In this document: positions 45,933-53,828 of the stretch, piece by piece
Numbering within the stretch: the first letter of the stretch is position 1
Layout: the number at the start of each line of letters is the position of its first letter
NCBI GenBank assembly: GCA_963829355.1
Contig: CAWHHZ010000021.1
Location: 423,351 to 487,350 of the forward strand
Source: CAWHHZ01 sp963829355
Lineage (GTDB): Bacteria; Acidobacteriota; Thermoanaerobaculia; Gp7-AA8; JAHWKK01
DNA length: 64,000 nucleotides
Direction: 5' to 3'
The notes under the pieces: generated by a model
What the model was told of the DNA's origin: nothing
The model's database searches: none
What the model saw: the letters and a program-made list of their open reading frames with translations, nothing else
Program-made: the position numbers and the translations under genes

Positions 45933-46159
45933 TGCCTCGGAATCTCGATCTGGTAGAGGTACCAGAGAAGGCCGGCGTTCAGTGCGAAGCAGACGGCACT
46001 GGCGATCGCCGCCGGAATGATGACCGCGTCCTCACCGCCCAGGAACGCGTGCATCGTCGCGGTGAGAAGCCAGAGCTGCAGGACGACGATGACGAGGACG
46101 ATGCTGAGAATGCCCTGGGCGATGATTGATTTCTGAGCCCGCGAAAAAAATCCTCTCAT
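45929..46159 (-). CDS. Small two-helix membrane protein of the nitrate reductase operon
   Basis: 76 residues. A basic N-terminus (MRGFFSRAQKS) is followed by two hydrophobic segments (about 15-38 and 44-70). It resembles the DUF6755 type of small membrane protein, from memory only. Its start overlaps the Rieske stop (ATGA) and its stop overlaps the narK start, so it is translationally locked into the operon. A role in assembling or anchoring the redox complex is an inference from position. Confidence 0.8.
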   Translation of the reverse strand: MRGFFSRAQKSIIAQGILSIVLVIVVLQLWLLTATMHAFLGGEDAVIIPAAIASAVCFALNAGLLWYLYQIEIPRQ

Positions 46160-46722
46160 GATGACCGTACCTCCAGGCCCGTTGCATAGAGCACATCGTC
46201 GCGAATCTCCAGCGTGACGCGCGTGAGGGCGCGTTGCGGCGGGCCTGCAAGTACGTTCCCCGTCTGCAGATCGAAAAAGCCGTGGTGACAGGGACAGAGA
46301 ATCGTGTTCTCCTCGTACTGCGGAACCACGGCACACGCGAGGTGGGTGCACCTCTGGTCATAGGCGACGAACGACTGCTCTCCGGTACGGACCAGAAGAC
46401 AGTTGTCGTTCTCTCCAGGGTAGTGGAACACCATGGCCCCGCCGATCGGAGGGAGTTGAGAGAGCAGCGCGATCTTCTTCACTGGTGGAAGACCACGTCG
46501 TTTCCGGACGATGTTCTGTCCGACGATCCAGGCCTGTCCGACCACGAATGCAAAGGAGGTCAGAACCAGAAACTTCGTGAAGTCACGACGGGAGACGTAT
46601 TCGTCCTGCGGCTTGTCGATCGGAAAATCATTCCGCCACTGAGGCTGGTCGCGAAACGGTTTGCCGTCGGGAGGGACCGTCAGCTGATCCGGCGTGGTGC
46701 GTGTCGTCGGTGTCGTTTTCAT
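46156..46722 (-). CDS. Rieske [2Fe-2S] protein with twin-arginine motif
   Basis: 188 residues. A 43-residue polar N-terminal extension precedes SRRDFTK (Arg45-Arg46) and a hydrophobic helix, the layout of a Tat-dependent signal anchor as in bc1/b6f Rieske proteins. Cluster ligands are Cys125 and His127 in CTHLAC, and Cys143 and His146 in CPCHHG. Cys130 and Cys145 could form the disulfide seen in high-potential Rieske proteins. Its product should face the periplasm. It lies 7 bases after the ferredoxin stop and overlaps the next gene. An electron-transfer role in the nitrate reductase complex is inferred. Confidence 0.9.
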   Translation of the reverse strand: MKTTPTTRTTPDQLTVPPDGKPFRDQPQWRNDFPIDKPQDEYVSRRDFTKFLVLTSFAFVVGQAWIVGQNIVRKRRGLPPVKKIALLSQLPPIGGAMVFHYPGENDNCLLVRTGEQSFVAYDQRCTHLACAVVPQYEENTILCPCHHGFFDLQTGNVLAGPPQRALTRVTLEIRDDVLYATGLEVRSS

Positions 46723-46729
46723 GAGGACC

Positions 46730-47365
46730 TCAGATTTCGTCGAAGACACTGTCGAGTGTGCTCGATCGGCCGACGGGCTCGTCTTCCATGGCCGAAAGGA
46801 CGTCGATCTGCTGGACGGGCTGTTTCTTCGGAACCATCATGTTCACCTTCGTCGTGATCGTCTGCTGGCCGAACTTGAAGCTGTTGATCGGTTCGGATTG
46901 TGGTCGCAGCGCTGCGACTTCCTCCCGGGTTCCGAAGTGGAGCGCTCCGGAGGGGCAGACGCTCGCGCACATCGGCTTCTTGCCGACCGAGGTTCGGTCG
47001 TAGCACATGTCGCACTTCATCATCAGCGAGAACTCGACCTGCATCTTCGGGACGCCGAACGGACACGCCAGAACGCAGTTGTTGCATGCGATGCACCGGG
47101 GTTCGCTCGCACTCTGGACCACGCCGTCGTCGGTTCGTTTGATCGCATCTGCAGGACAGACCTCGGCGCATGTTGGGGAGTCGCAATGCATACAGATGAC
47201 GGGAACCGTCTGAACAGAGATCGGCCGCTCGACGTACTGGAGATGGATCATCGAATGCCCTCGATGGGTGTCGCACTCACTGCACGCGGCGACGCACGAC
47301 TGACAGCCGATGCAGCGGTTGGGGTCGATGAAGAACTCCTGGTTGAGACTGCTCACTCCCGTCAC
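46730..47365 (-). CDS. Four-cluster [4Fe-4S] ferredoxin subunit (DmsB/NrfC-like)
   Basis: 211 residues with sixteen Cys in four groups: CIGCQSCVAAC (Cys18-28), CMHCDSPTCAEVC, CIACNNCVLAC and CDMCYDR...CASVC. This is the electron-transfer subunit pattern of DMSO-reductase-family enzymes. It has no signal peptide, so it should stay with the cytoplasmic Mo subunit. Its ATG overlaps the stop of the Mo subunit gene. A C-terminal tail of about 60 residues has no cluster motif. Confidence 0.92.
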   Translation of the reverse strand: MTGVSSLNQEFFIDPNRCIGCQSCVAACSECDTHRGHSMIHLQYVERPISVQTVPVICMHCDSPTCAEVCPADAIKRTDDGVVQSASEPRCIACNNCVLACPFGVPKMQVEFSLMMKCDMCYDRTSVGKKPMCASVCPSGALHFGTREEVAALRPQSEPINSFKFGQQTITTKVNMMVPKKQPVQQIDVLSAMEDEPVGRSSTLDSVFDEI

Positions 47366-49668
47366 CTCCCTTGCTGGATTCGTTCTTTGGGGTCGTCGTA
47401 CTCGGTGCTCGAACTGAATGAGCCCGATCCCTCCGCCTGCCGCATCGACGCATCGGGCGGAGGATCGATCGGACGGATGCGCACCGCGCAGACCTTGTAT
47501 TCAGGTATCTTCGAAACCGGGTCCTGCGCCGAGATCGTCAACTGGTTTGCAGACTTCCGGCCGACCCAGTGGTAGGGAATGAAGATCGTATCGGGACGGA
47601 TCGTCGTGACGACCTGCGCCCGCAACCGCATCATCCCGCGCCGCGAAGAGATCTCGACCCACTCCCCATCGCGGATCGCATACTTCTCAGCGAGCCGCGG
47701 GTGGATCTCCATCCGGGGCTCCGGATACTGGTCGACGAGCGGGCCTATCCGCCGTGTCTGGGTGCCGGAAAGAAACTGGCTGATCACACGCCCGGTCGTG
47801 AGGATGACCGGATATTCGTCGTCGACATCCTCGGCGGGAGGACGATATTCGGGAACCACGAAACGGGCCTTGCCGTCCGGGAAGTAGAAGGGGCCGGCGC
47901 CCTCCGCCACGACGTTCCACGAGCCCGGCTCGAAGAGCCGCGGCGTCCCTGGATGGTCCTCGGAGGGGCATGGCCAGAAGACGCCGTCCTGCGCCTCGAT
48001 CTTCTCCCAGGTGATGCCGGAGTAGTCGGCCACGCCCCCCTTCGACGCGACGCGAAGCTCCTCGAACATCTCGCGAGGGTTCTCGAAGGTCATGCCGTGG
48101 GTGCGGCCCAGTGCCTTCGCGATGTCCTGGATGATGCGCCAGTCCTGCTTTGCGTCACCGGGGGGATCGACGGCCTTGTTGATCTTGATGACGCGCCCTT
48201 CGACCTGCGCAACAACTCCCTCATCCTCTTCCTGGAGCGAACCGGGAAGCACGATGTCGGCATGGTGGGCGGTCTCGCAGAGAAAGAAATCGATGACGAC
48301 GAAGAACTCGAGCTTGTCCAGGGCACGCGCCACGAACTGGTTGTCCGGCAGCGAGACCTTCGGATTGAAGCAGATGGAAAGGAGCCCTTTGATCTCGCCA
48401 GCGTCGATCTTGCGCATCATCTCGTAGGCATCGACTCCAGCACGCGGGAGCGAGTCGGGATCGACGTCCCAGACGCCAGCGATGTACTTGCGATGCTCTT
48501 CGTTCTCGATGTCGCGCCATCCCGGTAACTGCTCGGCCTTCTGACCGTGCTCGCGGCCTCCCTGACCGTTGCCCTGTCCCACGACCGTCCCGTAGCCGCA
48601 GTTCTCTCTTCCGATGCGGCCCGACGCGAGAACGATGTTGATGGCGCTCAGGCAGTTCTCGACACCGTGGGAATGGTGCTCGATGCCGCGCGCGTGCATC
48701 AGAAAGCTCGTCTTCGCCGTTCCCCAGAGCTCGGCCGCTTCGCGGATCCTGCTCTCTGCGATGCCGGTGACCTCGGCGGTCCGTGCGGGCGTCCATTGGC
48801 GTACGTGTTCCGCGACGGCATCGAATCCGACCGTGTTGTTGCGGATGAACTCGTGATCGATCCAGTCGTTCTCGATCATCAGATTCAGGATGCCGTTGAA
48901 GAGTGCGACGTCCCGGCCCGGCTTGACCGGAAGGAACAGGTCTGCTGTCCGGGCGATCGGCGTGATCCGCGGATCGATCACGATGACCTTCCCGCCGCGT
49001 TCTCTCGCCTGCCAGACGTAGTCAGTGGTGATCGGCGAGCACTCGGCGGTATTCGAGCCTGCGATGATGATGACATCGGCTCCGAGGATGTCGTTCCACG
49101 GACTGGCGCTGCGGTCGATGCCGAAGGCCTTCTTGTTCGCGGCTCCGGCGCTCACCATGCAGAGCCGCCCGTTGTAGTCGATGTAGCGGGTCTTGAGACA
49201 GACCCGGGCGAACTTGCCCATGAGGTAGCACTTCTCGGTCGTCAGGCTCGCGCCGCTCAGAACGCCGAACGCGTCCGGTCCGTATTCGGACTGGATGCGG
49301 TCGATTTCCGAGGCCACTCGTGCGATCGCTTCGTCGTATGGCATCGAAGAGAATCCGCCGGTCTCATTCTCGTCCCGGCGCAGCGCCGTGACGAGCCGGT
49401 CGGGGTGCGCTCCCTGAAGATACCGCTTCACGCCTTTTGGACAGAGCATTCCGCGATTGAACGGGAAGTCGTATCTCGGTTCGAAACCGATGACGGTGTT
49501 GTCTTTCACCTTCAGGTTGATCCCGCACTGCTGACCGCAGAAGCAGCAGTGTGTGGATACAGTCCGGTCAGGGTCGGCGCCGGAGTCGAGCCGCGATCCC
49601 TCCATCCTGTTCAGGTGCGGGCCCCAAACGTCCGCGATGAGGTCCTGTTCTCGTGGAAGCTTCGCCAT
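47362..49668 (-). CDS. Molybdopterin (Mo-bis-MGD) nitrate reductase catalytic subunit, Nas/Nap type
   Basis: 768 residues. The N-terminal [4Fe-4S] ligands CCFCGQQC...C (Cys41, 44, 48 and 76, C-x2-C-x3-C-x27-C) and the Mo-ligand Cys170 in GRLCMVSA match the NarB/NasA/NapA branch. They do not match NarG, which uses Asp. SNTAECSP and the C-terminal molydop_binding domain (VILTTGRVISQFLSGTQTRR) fit. There is no twin-arginine signal, so a cytoplasmic location is expected, unlike NapA. With narK in the operon, nitrate is the best substrate guess. Its start overlaps the cytochrome b stop by one base (TAATG). Confidence 0.9.
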   Translation of the reverse strand: MAKLPREQDLIADVWGPHLNRMEGSRLDSGADPDRTVSTHCCFCGQQCGINLKVKDNTVIGFEPRYDFPFNRGMLCPKGVKRYLQGAHPDRLVTALRRDENETGGFSSMPYDEAIARVASEIDRIQSEYGPDAFGVLSGASLTTEKCYLMGKFARVCLKTRYIDYNGRLCMVSAGAANKKAFGIDRSASPWNDILGADVIIIAGSNTAECSPITTDYVWQARERGGKVIVIDPRITPIARTADLFLPVKPGRDVALFNGILNLMIENDWIDHEFIRNNTVGFDAVAEHVRQWTPARTAEVTGIAESRIREAAELWGTAKTSFLMHARGIEHHSHGVENCLSAINIVLASGRIGRENCGYGTVVGQGNGQGGREHGQKAEQLPGWRDIENEEHRKYIAGVWDVDPDSLPRAGVDAYEMMRKIDAGEIKGLLSICFNPKVSLPDNQFVARALDKLEFFVVIDFFLCETAHHADIVLPGSLQEEDEGVVAQVEGRVIKINKAVDPPGDAKQDWRIIQDIAKALGRTHGMTFENPREMFEELRVASKGGVADYSGITWEKIEAQDGVFWPCPSEDHPGTPRLFEPGSWNVVAEGAGPFYFPDGKARFVVPEYRPPAEDVDDEYPVILTTGRVISQFLSGTQTRRIGPLVDQYPEPRMEIHPRLAEKYAIRDGEWVEISSRRGMMRLRAQVVTTIRPDTIFIPYHWVGRKSANQLTISAQDPVSKIPEYKVCAVRIRPIDPPPDASMRQAEGSGSFSSSTEYDDPKERIQQGR

Positions 49669-50768
49669 TAACTCGTTCCTCTCGTCGGGGCAGTTCCCGC
49701 GGATGCCGCGGATCCGGCCCAGAGCTCGCCCTGCGCGACGCCGAGCATGGTGCGGCGGCACTGGGGGCAGATTCGCTGGTAATGATCGACACCGGGGATG
49801 TCGGTCTCGTACGTGTAGCCGAGCTTCCGCTCGACCTCGATCAGGTCATTGATCTGGAGCAGCGGCGCGTATTCGGCGTCGCAGCGGGCGCACCTCGCCA
49901 TTGCCTCCCGCGCTGCCACGTCCTTGTAGAAGCTGACTCCGAGCTGTGCGGGCCGCTGGAAGATATGAAAGAACTTGCCGAACGGCAGATAGAGCAGCGT
50001 GAAGATGACGGTCACGGCGTGGAGTAGCGAAAGGAACTCGTACCCGTAGCCCTTCATCCACGTGTAGCTGGCAGTCAGAAGCAGCCCGGTGATGCTGATG
50101 GCGAAGAGAAGAATCAGGGGGAGGAAGTCCTCGCCGAACTTCTGTACGGCCGCCGCGCCATGATCCCGCATCCGCCGTCGCATGGCCAGCATCACCCCCG
50201 CGATCACGAGAAAGCTCGCCCAGACCAGACCGTGGAAGATCGTGAATGCGACGACGGAGTGGATCAGGAAGGAATTCGTCGGAAATCCGAAAAGGTACGT
50301 TCTGTACGACTCCAGATCTCCCGGAATCGTTTCGAAGTGAACCCAGCCGAAGACAAGCGGAAACGTGATCGCGAATCCGAGGATGCATCCCCACATGATG
50401 CAGAAGTGAGCGAGACCGCGGCCCGGCTTCCGGTTGAAGATGAAGCGGTTGAGGGCGAAATCAGCGGTGACGCGCCGGAACCAGGTCGCGATGTTGTGCG
50501 CCAGATAGCCTCGTCGGAAGAAGGCCTGCCAGCCGCGTCGCCAGTAGATCCTCGTCGGCGGACGCTGAAGCCACATCGCGTACCGGTAGACGATTGCAAA
50601 TGTCGCGAACAGAACCGAGAAGGTGTAGCCCACCAGCGCCGCATCGAAGTGATGCAGATTCCTCGACCCGACGATGATGAGGATCGCCAGCGCGATGGTG
50701 AACGCGAAGCCCCAGGCAGTCGCCACCCAGCGCTCACGACCGATTCTCTTGAATAAGGAAATCATCAA
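49668..50768 (-). CDS. Cytochrome b-type membrane subunit with C-terminal CxxC pairs
   Basis: 366 residues. About six membrane helices carry well-placed His residues (LAHFCIMWGC, SVVAFTIFHGLVWA, LLHAVTVIFTLLYLPFGKFFHIFQRP), as in NarI/HdrE-type diheme quinol-oxidising subunits. The C-terminal soluble tail (about 290-366) has CARC and CPQC pairs that could bind zinc or a rubredoxin-like iron. It is the first gene of the six-gene operon, divergent from the kinase gene. Quinol oxidation feeding the nitrate reductase is inferred. Confidence 0.85.
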   Translation of the reverse strand: MMISLFKRIGRERWVATAWGFAFTIALAILIIVGSRNLHHFDAALVGYTFSVLFATFAIVYRYAMWLQRPPTRIYWRRGWQAFFRRGYLAHNIATWFRRVTADFALNRFIFNRKPGRGLAHFCIMWGCILGFAITFPLVFGWVHFETIPGDLESYRTYLFGFPTNSFLIHSVVAFTIFHGLVWASFLVIAGVMLAMRRRMRDHGAAAVQKFGEDFLPLILLFAISITGLLLTASYTWMKGYGYEFLSLLHAVTVIFTLLYLPFGKFFHIFQRPAQLGVSFYKDVAAREAMARCARCDAEYAPLLQINDLIEVERKLGYTYETDIPGVDHYQRICPQCRRTMLGVAQGELWAGSAASAGTAPTRGTS

Positions 50769-51055
50769 TTCTCACCCGTCCCAGCGCCAACCGGGTTCGA
50801 AAGGTGGCCTTCATCATACATGCCGGATTCCGGCTCCGCAGGAACGCACAGTGGATCCTCGCCGAAGTGATCAACGTCCGAACGCGCTGCTTCTGCTACC
50901 GCAAGTCTGAGCAAAGCAGGATGGCCGGGGAGGCCATCGCTGCTGGATGCTCAGCGTCTGCGGCTGCGGCCGTTTCGCCGAACCGAGACCACGGTCTGAA
51001 AGTGAAGTAGCGGACAATGATTGCGCCTCAATGGGGCGTATACTGGGGGCACGCG
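50769..51055. other. Divergent control region between nitrate operon and kinase
   Basis: 287 bases without a gene. It should contain the nitrate operon promoter on the minus strand; no convincing FNR (TTGAT-N4-ATCAA) or NarL box was found by eye. A kinase-side -10 is at 51039-51044. Confidence 0.35.
51039..51044 (+). promoter_or_regulatory. Candidate -10 element of the kinase gene at 51056
   Basis: TATACT lies 11 bases before the ATG, leaving room for only a few untranslated bases. No good -35 is at the right spacing. Confidence 0.4.
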
Positions 51056-53689
51056 ATGACAATTTCTGCCGGCTCCCGGCTCGGTCCCTATGAGGTACTC
51101 GCGCCCATTGGCGCGGGTGGCATGGGGGAGGTGTGGCGTGCAAGGGACACGCGACTCGATCGAGACGTCGCGATCAAGATCCTTCCGCCCGGTTTCGCAG
51201 AGAACGATCAGTTCCTTCAGCGCTTCGACCGCGAGGCTCGGGTGATTTCGTCGCTCAATCACCCGAACATCTGCACGCTTTTCGATGTCGGGCACGACAC
51301 CGGCGCGCACTACCTCGTGATGGAGCTGATCGAGGGACAGTCGCTTGCCGACGTTCTCGCGAAAGGACCGCTGCCACTCGACCAGGTAATCCGTTACGGT
51401 GCGCAGGTCGCCGAGGCGCTCAGCGCCGCCCATCGACAGGGCATCGTCCATCGGGACCTCAAGCCGGGCAACGTCATGCTGACGAAATCGGGCGCGAAGC
51501 TTCTCGACTTCGGACTCGCGAGATCGGCCGCGGACTCACCCGTGAAGGGTCTGACCGAGATGCTGACTCAGGCCCGTCCACTCACGACCGAAGGGACGAT
51601 TCTCGGGACGTTTCAGTACATGGCGCCTGAACAGCTCGAGGGTCAGGAGGCCGATGCCCGCACAGACATCTTCGCACTCGGCGCGCTTCTCTACGAGATG
51701 GCGACGGGGAAGCGCGCGTTCCAGGGAAACTCGAAGACAAGTCTGATCGCGGCGATCGTCTCGCAGCACCCCGCGCCGATCTCGAGCGTAACGAGCGTCA
51801 CCCCTCCGGCGCTCGATCACATCGTCAGCCGCTGTCTGGAGAAGGATCCCGATGATCGCTGGCAGTCGGCGCACGACGTCGCAAGCGAGTTGCGCTGGCT
51901 CTCCGAGGCGGGATCCGCCGTCGGGCTCGCGATGCCGTTCTCGAGGAGGAAGCGACGTGCGGCATGGCTTGGATGGATTGCCGCAGCGGTGATTGGCGCT
52001 GCGTGGCTGGTCGTGGTCCTCACTCGACCGGCTGAGGTGCCGTTGCGTATCGAGACCGCCGTCGTTCCACCGGATGGCGTGTTCGTGAACGCGTCGGGAG
52101 GGGGAATCGCGCTGAATCCCGATGGGAGATCTCTCGCGTTTATCGGACACCGCGCCGGAGAAAGGGGGCAGATCTGGGTCAGAGATATCGGATCCTCGGC
52201 TGTACGCGCGCTGATCGGTACCGAAGGCGCATCACAACTGTTCTGGTCGCCGGACGGGAAATCGATTGCGTTCATCGTCGACAGGCAACTCAGGCGCATC
52301 TCCGCGGAAGGTGGAGCGGCACAGAACCTGGCTGCCGGACTCGACGGCGACAGCGGCGGTTCGTGGACACCAAACGGCGATATCCTCTATTCGGCGGGGC
52401 AGTCGATCTTTCGGATTGGCGCCTCTGGCGGGACAGCGACCAAGGTCGTCGAACTGCCGAATCGAGTTCTGACGAATCCCAGAATCCTTCCGGACGGACG
52501 GCGATTTCTGTTCACGTCGATCCGCGGATTGGCTGAGGCGGACGCGCTCTACGTGGGCTCGCTCGATGGCGACGAGCCTCGGTCGATCCTGGACGGAGTC
52601 TATTCGAACACCGCCTACGCATCACCTGGGTTGATTCTCTATCTGAGGGATGGTGATCTGCAGGCTCAGTCCGTCGACCCCGTGACACTGGAAGGGCGGG
52701 GCGAACCGACTCGGCTCGCGGCGGGCATCCAGTACGATCCAGGCTCGAAGAATGCTCTGTTCTCGATCTCGGAGTCAGGAGCACTCGCTTATGTCACGGG
52801 GGAAGGGGCGGGTCGGACCGAGCTCGCGTGGGTCTCGAGAGAGGGCGCCGACCTTCAGCTCGTTGCGCCTGCGGCGATGTACTACACCCCCCGGCTCTCG
52901 CACGATGAAACCAGGATCGCGATCGACAAGAGTGAAGCGCAGACCGCGTCAGGGGACATTTGGATCTTCGACCTTCCTCGCGAGACCTCGACGCGTCTGA
53001 CGTACGATCCCGCGAACGAGTCTTCGCCGATATGGAGCCCGGATGATCGCACGGTGATCTTCTTTTCTGAAAAGAAGGGGCAGCTCGATCTGTATGAGCG
53101 TTCCGCGGCCGGGATCGGAAGCGATGAGGTCCTGTTCGAGGACGCCACAGTCAAGATACCACTCGATCTGAGCCCGGACGGCCGATGGCTGGCTTATGCC
53201 GTTGTGCCCGAAGCCAACCGGGAGAATGTGGATATCTGGATACTGGATCGCGAAAGCGGCGAGGCCAGGCCGTTTTTGACGACGCCTTTTATCGAGAGCG
53301 GACTCCAATTCTCTCCCGATGGAAACTGGGTGGCCTACTCCTCGAACGAATCCGGCCAGTTCGAGATCTACGTTCTGCAGTTTCCGGAGTCTTCAGGCAA
53401 GTGGATCGCGTCGCGAGGGGGAGGGGTTCAGGCTGCGTGGGGCGCTGACGAGCTTTACTACATCTCGAGCTCGCGCCAAATGATGTCGGTCCCCGTCGCG
53501 TTCGGCACCTCATTCGACTCGGCCCCCCCCGTGGCACTCTTCGACGTGCAGTTGCGGGAGGGACCAGAATATCGACAGTACTGCGTGTCGAAGGACGGCT
53601 CGCGATTCCTCCTGAACCGTATGGTCGGAGAGGGAGAACGGAGCTCGATTACGTTCGTTCAGAACTGGATGGACCAGAAGGGTCGCTGA
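51056..53689 (+). CDS. PknB-type Ser/Thr kinase with TolB/WD40-like sensor
   Basis: 877 residues, intact frame. The kinase domain has GAGGMG (residues 20-24), Lys41, VHRDLKPGN with Asp134, DFGLA at 151, and APEQLEG. A membrane helix lies at about 318-336 after a basic RRKRR stop-transfer stretch. A periplasmic propeller of PD40/TolB blades follows (NPDGRSLAF, SPDGKSIAF, SPDDRTVIFF, SPDGRWLAY, SPDGNWVAY). It phosphorylates unknown cytosolic targets. ATG 51056 aligns with the start of the related kinase at 38010; an upstream ATG at 51017 is unlikely. It stands alone, divergent from the nitrate operon. Confidence 0.93.
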   Translation: MTISAGSRLGPYEVLAPIGAGGMGEVWRARDTRLDRDVAIKILPPGFAENDQFLQRFDREARVISSLNHPNICTLFDVGHDTGAHYLVMELIEGQSLADVLAKGPLPLDQVIRYGAQVAEALSAAHRQGIVHRDLKPGNVMLTKSGAKLLDFGLARSAADSPVKGLTEMLTQARPLTTEGTILGTFQYMAPEQLEGQEADARTDIFALGALLYEMATGKRAFQGNSKTSLIAAIVSQHPAPISSVTSVTPPALDHIVSRCLEKDPDDRWQSAHDVASELRWLSEAGSAVGLAMPFSRRKRRAAWLGWIAAAVIGAAWLVVVLTRPAEVPLRIETAVVPPDGVFVNASGGGIALNPDGRSLAFIGHRAGERGQIWVRDIGSSAVRALIGTEGASQLFWSPDGKSIAFIVDRQLRRISAEGGAAQNLAAGLDGDSGGSWTPNGDILYSAGQSIFRIGASGGTATKVVELPNRVLTNPRILPDGRRFLFTSIRGLAEADALYVGSLDGDEPRSILDGVYSNTAYASPGLILYLRDGDLQAQSVDPVTLEGRGEPTRLAAGIQYDPGSKNALFSISESGALAYVTGEGAGRTELAWVSREGADLQLVAPAAMYYTPRLSHDETRIAIDKSEAQTASGDIWIFDLPRETSTRLTYDPANESSPIWSPDDRTVIFFSEKKGQLDLYERSAAGIGSDEVLFEDATVKIPLDLSPDGRWLAYAVVPEANRENVDIWILDRESGEARPFLTTPFIESGLQFSPDGNWVAYSSNESGQFEIYVLQFPESSGKWIASRGGGVQAAWGADELYYISSSRQMMSVPVAFGTSFDSAPPVALFDVQLREGPEYRQYCVSKDGSRFLLNRMVGEGERSSITFVQNWMDQKGR

Positions 53690-53753
53690 TCCGGGGTACC
53701 CGGGAGGACCTTGCCGGCAACGTCAAGACGCGTGATCCAAACCCCGATCGCGT

Positions 53754-53793
53754 GCCGCTTGAAAAGCGGCGGCCCGGCCGGTTCGAAACCGGG
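53754..53793. terminator. Paired hairpins between convergent kinase and ClC genes
   Basis: GCCGCTT/AAGCGGC (53754-53770, perfect 7-bp stem) is followed by CCGGTTCGAAACCGG within a CCCGG/CCGGG context (53773-53793). There are no T-runs, so the terminator role is uncertain. Similar GC-rich hairpins recur near 60121. Confidence 0.4.
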
Positions 53794-53828
53794 CTACACT
53801 CCACTCCTGCGTCCGGACGCGCGGTCCT

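Noticed and set aside
50769..51055. FNR or NarL boxes for the nitrate operon
   Set aside because: Only half-sites such as TGATCAA were seen; no full TTGAT-N4-ATCAA or NarL heptamer pair was convincing.
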